From Didymella arachidicola (taxonomy: Eukaryota > Ascomycota > Dothideomycetes > Pleosporales > Didymellaceae), in assembly GCA_016630955.3 (NCBI GenBank), contig CM050001.1, positions 992,001 through 1,056,000 on the forward strand: a DNA stretch of 64,000 bases. The letters run 5' to 3'. The notes beneath the pieces are model-generated. The model was not told the origin of the DNA and did no database searches. It saw only the letters and a program-made list of their open reading frames with translations. Of this stretch, positions 1 to 10,975 are shown piece after piece (position 1 is the first letter of the stretch; each line of letters begins with the position of its first letter). A program made the translations under genes and the position numbers.

Positions 1-527
1 CAAGTATGGTATCCTGGACAATGACACGTACAACTTCGATGAGACAGGCTTCATGATGGGCCAGATATCCACTGGAGTCGTTGTTACAGATGCAGAGAAG
101 CCAGGACGAGCAAAGCAGGTCCAGCCAGGCAACCGGGAGTAGGTAACAGTCATTGAGGGCATTAATGCCACAGGATAGGCTATTCCGCCCTACATCATCT
201 TCAAAGCCCGCCAACACCAGTCCAGCTGGTACAAGGACGACGATTTGCCCCAAGATTGGACTATTGCTATCTCTGAGAACGGCTAGACTACTAATAAGCT
301 TGGTTTTGACTGGTTAAAGCACTTTGACAGGCATACAAAGACGCGTACTGTTAGTACCTACCGTATGCTGATTATTAACGGTCATGGGAGCCACAACTCT
401 GCAGAATTCACGCAATACTGCAAGGATCAGAAGATTATGACCCTATGCATGCCTGCGCACTCGTCGCACCTCCTGCAGCCACTTGACGTGGGTTGTTTTA
501 GCCCTCTAAAGAAGGCGTATGGGGATA

Positions 528-2657
528 CCGTGTCTGTGCGCGCAACGCCCGGAGTCGCGCAACGCCCCATAATCGCCCTTCAGCACTACACGAACTTGAG
601 GCTATAGAGCCATGTACAATAGCTAGTATCATGAGAATATTTGGTGGATTGTTCTATAGACCTATATCATGATATTCTCTCATATAATTTAATTATATAG
701 AGTTGCCGTTCTGCCGCTGCGCGTGGTGTGGGTGCGAGGTGCCGCAGGAGGCTCTGCAGCAACAACACCACGCTGCGCAGCCACTGCACCACGTTTCTGC
801 TTCTTTCTTGGTGCTGCAGACTGTGATACCTTTCGCTTGCCTCTTTGGGATAATTGTATAGCTTTTTGAGCGTTGCGAGCTTGCTGATCACGCTCTCTTT
901 GAGCTTTGCGTTTGGCTGCTTCCCTAGCCTTCTCAGCTCTGAGTCGCTCACGCTCCTCCTTCTCTCTCGCCCGCTGTTCACGCCTCTCCTGAGCAATCTT
1001 CTCATTGTACAGCTTATTAGCCTGCCTTAGCTTTGCCATCTCTGCTTTTTTAAGTTCTTCTACCTCCTGATTCTGTTGTTTTGTCCTCTCATCAGCTCGT
1101 GCTTTCTCTACTCTGCTAGGAGAGTAGAACTCAGCTCCACCATGATACTCCTTGCGAGCCTGGAACTCAAGAGCTTTGCTCTTATTCTTGTGCTTCTTCT
1201 GAGTCTTAAGTACCTCTTTGAGGCCTGCTATCTCATGGTGGAGGAGAGTGTTTTGGATTGAGATGTGGTGGAGTGATCGGCTGATCTTCCTCAGCTCCTT
1301 ACTGCTCTCATCCTTCGCAACTTTCTGCAACAGAGTCTCAATTTTGAGCCAGTCTTTGCCAGAATATACTGAAGAAGAGCTTGTGCTGCCGTCAGAGGCC
1401 TCAGGGGTATCCTTAGCAAAGCGTCGGAGGATGACGTTGGGCTGTAGGGGTGATATACCCGTCGTCTCAAAGGACTTAAGTATTAGCCCCTGAGTAAACG
1501 TACTCTCCCAAGCCTTCCAGAACAGGGGGAAGAAGTTGCTCTTCTTAATTACTGACAGTCCTTGGCCGTTGTGAAGGTGTGTTGTGAGCTCATTTGAATA
1601 CGCTGTTGACAGAGGCTTGAACATCACCACATCAAGCGGCTGCAACGTATGGGTTGAATGAGGAAGTATAGCCAGGAGTATCTTGTTCTGATCGCAGTAG
1701 TTAATAAAGTCCATCGTCACATGGGAGCCGTGGCCGTCAAGGATTAGGAGGCGCCACTTCCTCCGCGCCTTGGTCTTGGTGAAGCGATCAAACACCTACT
1801 GAAGCCAGGCAAGGCCTATATTGTTGTTGGTCCAGCCACTAGGTGAGGAAGAAACAAGCACAGAGTGTTCCCCTGACTGTATTTCCTCTACCCAGCTTGA
1901 TTGGAGGGTGTTGTTGGCGGACTCGTAGAGGAGGCCAGGGGGCAGAGCTGATCCATCGCCGCACACACAAGCTATGAGCGTCACCCAGGCACGATTGCCA
2001 TCTTGAAGTGATGCCTTGACCTCCCCCTTCTCCCACATACGTCTACTGAACACGTGTTTTGCCCTAGTAGTGATGCCTATCATGAAGCCCTTCTCATCCA
2101 TATTGTATGTGTGCTCGGCGTCAACCTTATACTCAGCGATCTTACGCTGTAGTAAGTTGAAGTACAGCTCGTACTTGACGTAGGAATCAGCGTTGTGGCG
2201 ATCGGCGTCCATGCCCGTTGAGTATTGAGAGATAAGATGGATAGAGTACTTGTTGATGAAGCGGGTAACCCAGCTCTCGCTCACTGGCTCCTGGGCGACT
2301 GCTGACGCGAAATTGGCGATCATCTCTCTTGTAGGAGGTATATGACGAGCAGTAAGCTCTTCTATATACTCTACAAGCTCTTCCTCCTGTTGTTGAGTGA
2401 GCTTTTGTTGCTCTAAGTCTTTGAGTTCCCGGGGTACTTGAATGCCTTGGTGCCTGCGCGCCAACGTTGAGCGATCAACACCAAAGCGAGCTGCAATTTT
2501 CCTATACACAAGTTTTTCTCCTGGTTCTAGCGCTTCAATTGCTGCAAGCGCATCATTAATTGCTGCCATGGTTGTTGAGTTATTACGCGTCAAAGTGTGG
2601 GTACGATTTTGGAAACGGGGCGTTGCGCGACTCCGGGCGTTGCGCGCACGGACACGG
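528..2657 (-). mobile_element. Pogo-like DNA transposon Z with 41-bp terminal inverted repeats
   Basis: The termini 528-568 and 2617-2657 are inverted repeats of 41 bp with one mismatch, beginning CCGTGTC. A TA lies on each side (526-527 and 2658-2659), as expected for the TA target duplication of Tc1/mariner/pogo elements. Removing the insert restores the reading of host element Y. Each terminus holds two copies of GCGCAACGCCC about 17 bp apart. The region 569-688 between the repeat and the gene is non-coding, with a short inverted pair around ATCATGAGAATAT and ATATTCTCTCAT. Confidence 0.92.
689..2569 (-). pseudogene. Pogo-like transposase with one in-frame stop
   Basis: The frame runs from ATG 2569 to TAA 689, 627 codons, broken only by TAG at 1796-1798, which fits a CAG-to-TAG change. 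In order it has an N-terminal psq-type helix-turn-helix, a CENP-B-type DNA-binding region (about residues 60-125), the catalytic core with MDEKGF, LDGHGSH and LQPLDV (a DD34D arrangement), and a long Lys/Glu/Arg-rich coiled coil with a basic tail. It lacks the CCHC knuckle of the other pogo elements here, so it is a separate subfamily. Normally the protein would cut and rejoin the element's own ends in the nucleus. Readthrough at the single stop cannot be excluded. Confidence 0.85.
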
Positions 2658-3451
2658 TAAGGTTAATGAGCTCATGCGCAACCGGATCAACCACATTACA
2701 AAGCAGGAGTTCCTGCCATGCTTTAAAGCGGCTTACAAGAAAGCTGTTACCCCTAGCAACATCTAGGGAGGGTCCTGAGGCGCAGGACTGGTCCCTTTTG
2801 ACCTAGAACAGGTCATATTAACCCTTGATGTGAAGCTGCGCACTCCATCACCACCACTCCCTACAAACAACGAGCCCTGGCAGTCGCAAACCCCAAGCAA
2901 TACCCTGGAATTTGGGTCGCAATCAGCTTTAATTCGAGAGAAGTATAAGAAGCAGCAGGGCAGCTCACCAAACTCTGTGCTAAGTGCGCTTGAGCACTAC
3001 GCAAAGGGGGCAGCAATTGTTGCGCACAAGCTGGTTTTAGCACAACAAGAGAACGCTGAGCTTCGAGCAGCCAATGAAGCCGCCACGCGACGTAAATCGC
3101 ACAAAAGAAAGCGTATTTAAGCTGAGGGAAGCCTTGCAGTCGAAGAAGGCCAGCGGTTGGCTGCTCTACAGGAGTTTGGCGCGCGTGGTGATGGTAAGAA
3201 GGCAAAGAAGCAGGTGCGCGCTGAAGGAGGTGAACTATCCCAACGGCGCTGTGGACGGTGCAGAGAGAGTGGGCACAACGCGCGAACGTGCAAGAATGCT
3301 GTAGAAGAGGTCTCTAAGTAATGTTACAGCTTGTTTCACCCTATACAGGGCTAAAGTGTGGTGTTTTAGGCCATAATAGGGTAAGTTTTGGTGTGGTCTT
3401 AGCAAAAGTGTCCCGCTCGTTGACTGTCCCGCTCGTTGTACACGTACGTTA

Positions 3452-4105
3452 TCCTAAAGGTTATAGTATCTTAGGATACTATAGTATTCTAGAGGTCTAT
3501 TCTTAGTAGAAGGTATTATATAACATATAATATATTATTAACTAAGTAATACTCTACTTTCTATTAGTACCTATTCTTTTAGAGATTATAATAGCAGCTA
3601 CCTACTCTTTAGCTCTTAATCTGCTTAATAAAGTATTTTAAATAGGCTACTCTAATATTATTTATAGTCTAGCTATTACTACTAACTCTAATACGCTATT
3701 AAGGCTTTAAATTAGAGTATAAGAATATATTATAGTTCTTTACTTTAAAGATATAATAAAGTATAATTACTTAGCCTATTATATTAATTATAGTAATTAG
3801 AGTTACCTACTTATAATCTTTCTACTAGACTCTAATAGGCTTAGAGTATCTTTCTAATATAGTAACTACTTTAATATAATTTCTAATACCTATAGTTAAG
3901 CTAGTCTTATTAAAGTTATAGGTATTATTATTTAGAATACTATACTTAGCCTTAATATTCTATTCTAGGTTAAACTAGAGCCTAATAAGCTCTTAGTTAC
4001 TATAAAGAACTTTCTAGTAATCTCTCTATTAAGTTATATATAGTTAGAGTTTAGGTTTATATTTAATAAAGTTTAATACCTATTAAGAGCTAATAGGCTT
4101 TATAT
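3452..4105. other. AT-rich RIP-degraded interval, no gene
   Basis: This is a very AT-rich stretch dominated by TA, CTA and TAG steps with stops in all frames. Near 3461-3485 is a palindrome of the TATAGTATC-type that recurs in the RIP-mutated LTR at 53268. It is probably an old repeat mutated beyond recognition. Confidence 0.6.
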
Positions 4106-4107
4106 TA

Positions 4108-5972
4108 ACGTACATCACGGGCGAGCGGCGCACATGGGCGAGCGGCACACTTTTGCCAAGACCCTACCAAAACACCAACCTCTACTAATGCCTCCACAAA
4201 AACAACAGACAGACGCGTTAAAAGAAGCTCAGATACAGCTTGCAATCCAAGCTCTTAAACAAGACCCTAATCTCTCTGTTCGACGCGCTGCAGCTATCTT
4301 CAGCGCCCCTGAAACAACACTACGCGCAAGACGCGCCGGACGACCTTCACGCGTTGATACTATGGCCAACTCACGAAATCTGACCAATACTGAGGAGGAG
4401 GTGATTGTTACGCATATACTTGAGCTGTCTAAGCAAGGACGGCCTCCCCGGCTTGCAGATGTGACTGATATCGCCAATTCTCTGCGGAAAGAGCGCGGTT
4501 TGGCCCCTGTTGGCTCAAACTGGGCCAGCACGTTCGTTTCGCGTCAGGAGGAGCTCAAAACAGTCTTTAATCGCAAGTACGACTACAAGAGAGCCCTCTG
4601 TGAGGATCCTGAGGTTATACAGGGTTGGTTCAACCTTGTAGCTAACACTAAAGCCAAGTATGGCATCCAGGACAACGACACGTACAACTTCGACGAGACA
4701 GGCTTCATTATGGGCCAGATAAGCTCTGGAGCAGTCGTTACAGCTTCAGAGACCCGTGGACGGGCAAAAGCAGTCCAGCCAGGCAATCGCGAGTGGGTAA
4801 CGGTCATTCAGGGCATCAATGCCACAGGGTGGGCAATCCCGCCCTACATCATCTTCAAAGCCCGCCGCCACCAGTCTAACTGGTACAAAGATGATGACCT
4901 GCCCCAGGATTGGACTGTTGCTGTCTCTGAGAACGGCTGGACTACTAACGAGCTTGGTTTTGACTGGTTGAAGCACTTTAACAGGCATACAAAGGCGCGT
5001 ACTGTTGGCAGCCACCGGTTGCTGATTATTGATGGTCATGGGAGCCATAACACTGCAGAATTCGCGCAATACTGCAAGGATCAGAAGATTATGATCCTAT
5101 GCATGCCTCCGCACTCATCGCACCTCCTTCAGCCACTTGATGTGGCTTGTTTTGGCCCTCTAAAGAAGGCGTACGGGGATGAGGTCAATCAGCTTATACA
5201 CAACCGGATTAACCACATCACAAAGCAGGAGTTCCTCCTATGCTTTATAGCAGCTTATAACAAAGCTATAACCTCCAGCAACATCCAGGGAGGGTTCCGA
5301 GGGGCCGGATTGGCTCCATTTGACCCAGATCGCGTTATATCAACCCTGAATGTGAGGCTGCGCACCCCATCGCCACCACTCCCCCAAAACAGCCCGCTCT
5401 GGCAGTCGCAAACCCCAAGCAATACCCTAGAATTCGGGTCCCAATCAACGCTTGTGAAGAAGAGGATTCAGAGGCATATAGACAGCTCACCAACCTCTAT
5501 GGTTGAAGCGTTTGAGAAGGTCTCAAAGGGGGCAGCAATTGTTGCGCACAAGCTGGCTTTGGCACAACGGGAGAACGCTGCGCTTCACGCAGCTCTAGCA
5601 GCTGCTACAGAACGTAGATCGCGCAAAAGAAGGCATATCCAGACAGAGGGAAGCCTCACGGTTAAAGAGGGCCAGCGGCGGACTACTCTATTAGAGTTTA
5701 GCGCGCGTAGTGATGGAAAGAAGAGGAAGACGCAGGTGCGTGCTGAAGGAGGTGAACCATCCCAACGACGCTGTGGACGGTGCGGAGAGGGTGGGCACAA
5801 CGCACGAACGTGCAATAATAGAGCAGAAGAGGTCCCTAAGTAATATTACAGCTTGTTTTGCCTTATGCAGGGCTAATTTGTGGTGTTCTGGGCCATAATG
5901 TAGGTGTTTTTGGTGGGGTCTTGGCAAAAGTGCGCCGCTCGCCCATGTGCGCCGCTCGCCCGTGATGTACGT
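4108..5972 (+). mobile_element. Complete pogo/Fot1-like DNA transposon (1865 bp)
   Basis: Inverted termini begin ACGTACATCACGGG and are flanked by TA at 4106-4107 and 5973-5974. Each terminus holds a direct repeat built on GGGCGAGCGG, 17 bp apart, followed by the CACTTTTGCCAAGACC block shared with neighbouring pogo elements. The single gene has no stop codons. With intact ends it could be autonomous. Confidence 0.93.
4188..5843 (+). CDS. Fot1/pogo-type DDD transposase
   Basis: The predicted 551-residue nuclear transposase should bind the element ends and catalyse cut-and-paste transposition into TA. It has an N-terminal psq-type helix-turn-helix (about residues 10-55, ending in a basic RRAGRPSR segment) and a CENP-B/HTH region (about 65-125). 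The DDE_1 core has NFDETGF, IIDGHGSH and LLQPLDVACF (DD35D spacing), and there is a C-terminal coiled region and a CCHC knuckle (CGRCGEGGHNARTC). An in-frame ATG at 4134 lies inside the terminal repeat. I chose ATG 4188 because it aligns with the start context of the sister copies. It is open while most neighbouring repeats carry RIP stops. Confidence 0.92.
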   Translation: MPPQKQQTDALKEAQIQLAIQALKQDPNLSVRRAAAIFSAPETTLRARRAGRPSRVDTMANSRNLTNTEEEVIVTHILELSKQGRPPRLADVTDIANSLRKERGLAPVGSNWASTFVSRQEELKTVFNRKYDYKRALCEDPEVIQGWFNLVANTKAKYGIQDNDTYNFDETGFIMGQISSGAVVTASETRGRAKAVQPGNREWVTVIQGINATGWAIPPYIIFKARRHQSNWYKDDDLPQDWTVAVSENGWTTNELGFDWLKHFNRHTKARTVGSHRLLIIDGHGSHNTAEFAQYCKDQKIMILCMPPHSSHLLQPLDVACFGPLKKAYGDEVNQLIHNRINHITKQEFLLCFIAAYNKAITSSNIQGGFRGAGLAPFDPDRVISTLNVRLRTPSPPLPQNSPLWQSQTPSNTLEFGSQSTLVKKRIQRHIDSSPTSMVEAFEKVSKGAAIVAHKLALAQRENAALHAALAAATERRSRKRRHIQTEGSLTVKEGQRRTTLLEFSARSDGKKRKTQVRAEGGEPSQRRCGRCGEGGHNARTCNNRAEEVPK

Positions 5973-6015
5973 TATATATAGTATATAGTTAATTAGCTAT
6001 ATCTTTTTTATAATA

Positions 6016-7879
6016 ACGTACATGTACAACGAGCGGACCGGTCAACGAGCGGGCCACTTTTGCCAAGACCACACCAAAACTCCCCCTATTATGGCCCAAA
6101 ACACTACAAACTGGCGCTGCATAAGGCAAAACAAGCTGTAATATTACTAAGAGACCTCTTCTACAGCATTCTTGCACGTTCGCGCGTTGTGCCCACTCTC
6201 TCCGCACCGTCCACAGCGTCGTTGGGATGGTTCACCTCCTTCAGCCCGAACCTGCTTCTTTGCCTTCTTACCATCACTACGCGCGCTAAACTCCTGCAGA
6301 GCAGCTATCCGCTGGCCCTCTTCAACCGCAAGGCTTCCCTTAGCTTGAATACGCTTTCTTTTGTGCGATTTACGTCGCGTGGCGGCCTTATTAGCCGCTC
6401 GAAGCTCAGTAATCTCCTGTTGTGCCAAAACCAGCTTGTGCGCAATAATTGCTGCCCCCTTTGAGACCTTCTCAAACGCTTCAACTATAGAGGTTGGTGA
6501 GCTATTAACATGCGTCTGAATCCTCTTCTTCACAAGCGTTGATTGCGACCCAAATTCCAGGGTATTGCTTGGGGTTTGCGACTGCCAGAGCGGGCTGTTT
6601 TGGGGGAGTGGTGGCGATGGGGTGCGCAGCTTCACATCCAGGGCCAATATGACGCGATCTGGGGCAAAGGGAGCCAATCCGGCCCCTCGGAACCCTCCTT
6701 GAATGTTGCTAGGGGTAATAGCTTTCTTGTGAGCCGCTACAAAGCATGGGAGGAACTCCTGCTTTGTAATGTGGTTGATCCGGTTGCGCATAAGCTCATT
6801 AACCTCAACCCCGTACGCCTTCTTCAGAGGGCCAAAACAACCCACATCAAGTGGCTGAAGGAGGTGCGATGAGTGCGGAGGCATGCATAGGATCACAATC
6901 TTCTGATCCTTGCAGTATTGCGTGAATTCTGGAGTGTTGTGGCTCCCATGACCGTCAATAATCAGCAACCGGTGGCTGCCAACAGTGCGCGCCTTTGTAT
7001 ACCTGTCAAAGTGCTTCAACCAGTCAAAACCAAGCTCATTGGTAGTCCAGCCGTTCTCAGAGATGGCAATACTCCAATCTTGGGGCAGGTTGTTGTCCTT
7101 GTACCAGCTGGACTGGTGTTGGCGGGCTTTGAAGATGATGTAGGGTGGAATAGCCCATCCTGTGGCATTAATGCCCTCAATGACTGTTACCCACTCCCGG
7201 TTGCCTGGCTGGACCTGCTTTGCTCGTCCTAGTTTCTCTGCATCTGTTACAACAACTCCGGTGGATATCTGGCCCATCATGAAGCCTGTCTCGTCAAAGT
7301 TGTACGTGTCGTTGTCCTGGATGCCATACTTGACTTTGGTAGTAGCTACAAGGTTGAACCAGCCCTGTATAACCTCAGGGTCCTCGCAGAGGGCTCGCTT
7401 GTAGTCATACTTGCGATTAAAAACTGTTTTGAGCTCCTCCTGACGCGAAACAAACCTGCTGGCCCACCTTGGGCCAACAGGGGCCAAACTGCGCTCTTTC
7501 AGCAGAGAATTGGCCATATCAGCCACAAATTCAAGCCGGGGGGACTCTCCTCGCGTAACCAGCTCAAGTATGCGCATAACAATCACCTGCTCCTCAGCGC
7601 TGGTTAGATTCCGTAAGTTGGCCATAATATTAACGCGTGAAGGTCGTCCAGCGCGTCGTTGGTGTAGTGTAGTTCGAGAGACGCTGTAGATAGCTGCAGC
7701 GCGTCGCTCTGAGAGATTCGCGTCTTGTTTGAGAGCTTGGAGCGCAAGCTGTATCTGACGCTCGTTTGACGCGTTAAACTGTACTTGTTGTGGAGGCATT
7801 AGTGTAGGGAGGGAGTTTTGGTGTGGTCTTGGCAAAAGTGGCCCGCTCGTTGACCGGTCCGCTCGTTGTACATGTACGT
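6016..7879 (-). mobile_element. Complete pogo/Fot1-like transposon, copy A (1864 bp)
   Basis: Termini begin ACGTACATGTACAACGAGCGG on both ends and are flanked by TA at 6014-6015 and 7880-7881. Each terminus has two CAACGAGCGG motifs 16 bp apart. It is the same length as copy B (8135-9998) and appears identical, but in the opposite orientation. Confidence 0.95.
6147..7799 (-). CDS. Fot1/pogo-type DDD transposase, copy A
   Basis: This 550-residue open transposase has the psq-type helix-turn-helix with RTTLHQRRAGRPSR, the CENP-B region, the catalytic Asp residues in NFDETGF, IIDGHGSH and LLQPLDVGCF (DD35D), and a C-terminal CCHC knuckle (CGRCGESGHNARTC). Translation is identical to copy B. The frame is open for 12 codons upstream of ATG 7799, but no ATG occurs there, so 7799 is the start. 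It diverges head-to-head from the copy B gene, with 415 bp between the two ATGs. The product should act on the ends of both copies. No RIP-type stop is present. Confidence 0.94.
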   Translation of the reverse strand: MPPQQVQFNASNERQIQLALQALKQDANLSERRAAAIYSVSRTTLHQRRAGRPSRVNIMANLRNLTSAEEQVIVMRILELVTRGESPRLEFVADMANSLLKERSLAPVGPRWASRFVSRQEELKTVFNRKYDYKRALCEDPEVIQGWFNLVATTKVKYGIQDNDTYNFDETGFMMGQISTGVVVTDAEKLGRAKQVQPGNREWVTVIEGINATGWAIPPYIIFKARQHQSSWYKDNNLPQDWSIAISENGWTTNELGFDWLKHFDRYTKARTVGSHRLLIIDGHGSHNTPEFTQYCKDQKIVILCMPPHSSHLLQPLDVGCFGPLKKAYGVEVNELMRNRINHITKQEFLPCFVAAHKKAITPSNIQGGFRGAGLAPFAPDRVILALDVKLRTPSPPLPQNSPLWQSQTPSNTLEFGSQSTLVKKRIQTHVNSSPTSIVEAFEKVSKGAAIIAHKLVLAQQEITELRAANKAATRRKSHKRKRIQAKGSLAVEEGQRIAALQEFSARSDGKKAKKQVRAEGGEPSQRRCGRCGESGHNARTCKNAVEEVS

Positions 7880-8134
7880 TAGAGTGTTAGAGCTCTATTT
7901 TACTAATTAAAGTTCTTAATATACTATATAAGTATTCTTTCTTTTATTTTATTAAGTACTAATAACTTAAGCTAAGTATTATGTATTAACTACTTTCTAG
8001 CGTGTTAGCTTTAGAGGGTTATTTTTAGTATATTATAGATAATAGTAGCGCGTTATATACTTAGTTCTTAAAGTTTTTTAATTACTTAAAGTATAAGCTT
8101 AATTCTATCTTCTTTTAAGAGTAATTTAAGGTTA

Positions 8135-9998
8135 ACGTACATGTACAACGAGCGGACCGGTCAACGAGCGGGCCACTTTTGCCAAGACCACACCAAAACT
8201 CCCTCCCTACACTAATGCCTCCACAACAAGTACAGTTTAACGCGTCAAACGAGCGTCAGATACAGCTTGCGCTCCAAGCTCTCAAACAAGACGCGAATCT
8301 CTCAGAGCGACGCGCTGCAGCTATCTACAGCGTCTCTCGAACTACACTACACCAACGACGCGCTGGACGACCTTCACGCGTTAATATTATGGCCAACTTA
8401 CGGAATCTAACCAGCGCTGAGGAGCAGGTGATTGTTATGCGCATACTTGAGCTGGTTACGCGAGGAGAGTCCCCCCGGCTTGAATTTGTGGCTGATATGG
8501 CCAATTCTCTGCTGAAAGAGCGCAGTTTGGCCCCTGTTGGCCCAAGGTGGGCCAGCAGGTTTGTTTCGCGTCAGGAGGAGCTCAAAACAGTTTTTAATCG
8601 CAAGTATGACTACAAGCGAGCCCTCTGCGAGGACCCTGAGGTTATACAGGGCTGGTTCAACCTTGTAGCTACTACCAAAGTCAAGTATGGCATCCAGGAC
8701 AACGACACGTACAACTTTGACGAGACAGGCTTCATGATGGGCCAGATATCCACCGGAGTTGTTGTAACAGATGCAGAGAAACTAGGACGAGCAAAGCAGG
8801 TCCAGCCAGGCAACCGGGAGTGGGTAACAGTCATTGAGGGCATTAATGCCACAGGATGGGCTATTCCACCCTACATCATCTTCAAAGCCCGCCAACACCA
8901 GTCCAGCTGGTACAAGGACAACAACCTGCCCCAAGATTGGAGTATTGCCATCTCTGAGAACGGCTGGACTACCAATGAGCTTGGTTTTGACTGGTTGAAG
9001 CACTTTGACAGGTATACAAAGGCGCGCACTGTTGGCAGCCACCGGTTGCTGATTATTGACGGTCATGGGAGCCACAACACTCCAGAATTCACGCAATACT
9101 GCAAGGATCAGAAGATTGTGATCCTATGCATGCCTCCGCACTCATCGCACCTCCTTCAGCCACTTGATGTGGGTTGTTTTGGCCCTCTGAAGAAGGCGTA
9201 CGGGGTTGAGGTTAATGAGCTTATGCGCAACCGGATCAACCACATTACAAAGCAGGAGTTCCTCCCATGCTTTGTAGCGGCTCACAAGAAAGCTATTACC
9301 CCTAGCAACATTCAAGGAGGGTTCCGAGGGGCCGGATTGGCTCCCTTTGCCCCAGATCGCGTCATATTGGCCCTGGATGTGAAGCTGCGCACCCCATCGC
9401 CACCACTCCCCCAAAACAGCCCGCTCTGGCAGTCGCAAACCCCAAGCAATACCCTGGAATTTGGGTCGCAATCAACGCTTGTGAAGAAGAGGATTCAGAC
9501 GCATGTTAATAGCTCACCAACCTCTATAGTTGAAGCGTTTGAGAAGGTCTCAAAGGGGGCAGCAATTATTGCGCACAAGCTGGTTTTGGCACAACAGGAG
9601 ATTACTGAGCTTCGAGCGGCTAATAAGGCCGCCACGCGACGTAAATCGCACAAAAGAAAGCGTATTCAAGCTAAGGGAAGCCTTGCGGTTGAAGAGGGCC
9701 AGCGGATAGCTGCTCTGCAGGAGTTTAGCGCGCGTAGTGATGGTAAGAAGGCAAAGAAGCAGGTTCGGGCTGAAGGAGGTGAACCATCCCAACGACGCTG
9801 TGGACGGTGCGGAGAGAGTGGGCACAACGCGCGAACGTGCAAGAATGCTGTAGAAGAGGTCTCTTAGTAATATTACAGCTTGTTTTGCCTTATGCAGCGC
9901 CAGTTTGTAGTGTTTTGGGCCATAATAGGGGGAGTTTTGGTGTGGTCTTGGCAAAAGTGGCCCGCTCGTTGACCGGTCCGCTCGTTGTACATGTACGT
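8135..9998 (+). mobile_element. Complete pogo/Fot1-like transposon, copy B (1864 bp)
   Basis: It has the same termini and length as copy A, flanked by TA at 8133-8134 and 9999-10000. It lies in inverted orientation to copy A, with a 255-bp AT-rich spacer (7880-8134) that holds no gene. Together the copies form a near-perfect palindrome of nearly 4 kb. Confidence 0.95.
8215..9867 (+). CDS. Fot1/pogo-type DDD transposase, copy B
   Basis: The 550-residue product is residue-for-residue the same as copy A: psq helix-turn-helix, CENP-B DNA-binding region, DD35D catalytic core and CCHC tail. ATG 8215 is the first Met in the open frame. It is transcribed away from copy A. Intact ends and an intact frame suggest a recently mobile element that RIP has not mutated. 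Confidence 0.94.
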   Translation: MPPQQVQFNASNERQIQLALQALKQDANLSERRAAAIYSVSRTTLHQRRAGRPSRVNIMANLRNLTSAEEQVIVMRILELVTRGESPRLEFVADMANSLLKERSLAPVGPRWASRFVSRQEELKTVFNRKYDYKRALCEDPEVIQGWFNLVATTKVKYGIQDNDTYNFDETGFMMGQISTGVVVTDAEKLGRAKQVQPGNREWVTVIEGINATGWAIPPYIIFKARQHQSSWYKDNNLPQDWSIAISENGWTTNELGFDWLKHFDRYTKARTVGSHRLLIIDGHGSHNTPEFTQYCKDQKIVILCMPPHSSHLLQPLDVGCFGPLKKAYGVEVNELMRNRINHITKQEFLPCFVAAHKKAITPSNIQGGFRGAGLAPFAPDRVILALDVKLRTPSPPLPQNSPLWQSQTPSNTLEFGSQSTLVKKRIQTHVNSSPTSIVEAFEKVSKGAAIIAHKLVLAQQEITELRAANKAATRRKSHKRKRIQAKGSLAVEEGQRIAALQEFSARSDGKKAKKQVRAEGGEPSQRRCGRCGESGHNARTCKNAVEEVS

Positions 9999-10842
9999 TA
10001 GGTAGTTAATCTATTATAGTTTAAAGATTAGTATACCTAATAACTTATTAGAGTAGCCTACTTACCTAGCTAGCCTACTTACTATAACGTTAAACACCAC
10101 CGAGCCGGACAAACCACCGAGCCAGACACTTTTCCTTGGCATTGCGAACACTATATTCAGGATAAGCACTTACTCACCACTCTCTGCAGAGTCTACGTAC
10201 GAGACACTTGCATTAGACTCAGAATCTTCTGCTGCATCTTTTTGGCACGTACGAGCATTGTGCCTAGTCTTCCCACAGTTACTACAGTGCCGTTGACCTG
10301 GCTGGGGCCTTTCTTGACCACCACTTACACGTGCTCTCTTTAGCACTATACGAGCTGTAGCTGCACTCTCAGCTACTAATAATGCTGCCTCGCCGTACTC
10401 TATTGTTCCACCATGCTGGATCTGCTTTCGTTTTCGGGTTTTGCGCTTAGTAATTGCTGCTAATTGCTCTTCAAGCTCATGGATGCGAGCTGCTTGTACG
10501 AGATTCTGGTGAAGCATCCTTTCAGCACCTTTTACTAGCTGCGAAAACCCTCCTCTAGCATCTTCTGGTGACTGTACGATAGCTTCGCTTACAAGCCTTG
10601 CTTGTGATCTAAACTCGTGCGAATCGCTTGGTGTTTGCGACTGCTATGGTGTTTCTGGTAGAGGTAGTGGCGGTGGGGTGCGTAATCGTACGTCAAGCCG
10701 ATCTAGGACGCGTTGCGCGTTGATAGGCACAAGTCCTGAAGCCTCAAAGGCCTTCTTGCAGTTTTCGTACGTGAACACGTTAAAAAACGCGTCTCGGAAT
10801 GCTGGAAGGAAGCCTTCCTTGTTGATGTGGTGGATCTGTTTC

Positions 10843-10964
10843 TGTGTGCGGGCAGAGGCCAGGCGTAGAAAAGAGGGACTAGGTTGTTTCCTATCTAATG
10901 AGGGGAAGAGGGAATATACACCCTACAGATGATTATGTAACAGAGCACGTGATGCTGGCTAACA
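10843..10964 (-). repeat. Copia 3' LTR
   Basis: 122 bp with TG...CA ends, identical by eye to 16076-16197. It lies downstream of the gene in the element's own orientation. Confidence 0.95.
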
Positions 10965-10975
10965 CACCCCCCCAG
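10965..10975 (-). promoter_or_regulatory. Polypurine tract of the copia element
   Basis: On the minus strand a G-run (CTGGGGGGGTG) abuts the 3' LTR, the expected place for the plus-strand DNA primer. Confidence 0.7.

Larger units (their letters stand above)
1..3321 (+). pseudogene. Fot1/pogo-type DDE transposase relic (split)
   Basis: The reading matches the open transposases at 4188-5843 and 8215-9867, starting near the NFDETGF motif that holds the first catalytic Asp. The DGHGSH and LLQPLD blocks with the other catalytic Asp residues follow, then a C-terminal CCHC zinc knuckle near 3250-3300. Several Trp codons read TAG (about 138-140, 174-176 and 283-285), with more stops after the insertion (near 2764, 2776 and 3118). 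All fit RIP-type transitions. The coding sequence breaks at 526, where element Z is inserted, and resumes at 2660. It cannot make a transposase. Confidence 0.85.
1..3449 (+). mobile_element. Pogo/Fot1-like DNA transposon Y, decayed and split by another element
   Basis: The left end lies outside the window. The right terminal inverted repeat ends at 3449 and is followed by a TA, the usual target of this superfamily. The end resembles those of the intact copies at 6016-7879 and 8135-9998 (two CGCTCGTTG-type repeats followed by the CACTTTTGCC-type block, read inward). The element is interrupted at TA 526-527 by element Z, and its sequence resumes at 2660. It is a non-autonomous relic. Confidence 0.85.

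Noticed and set aside
9550..9954. 134-codon minus-strand ORF and its twin at 6060-6464
   Set aside because: Both are antisense to the 3' end of the pogo transposase and terminal repeat in the two copies.
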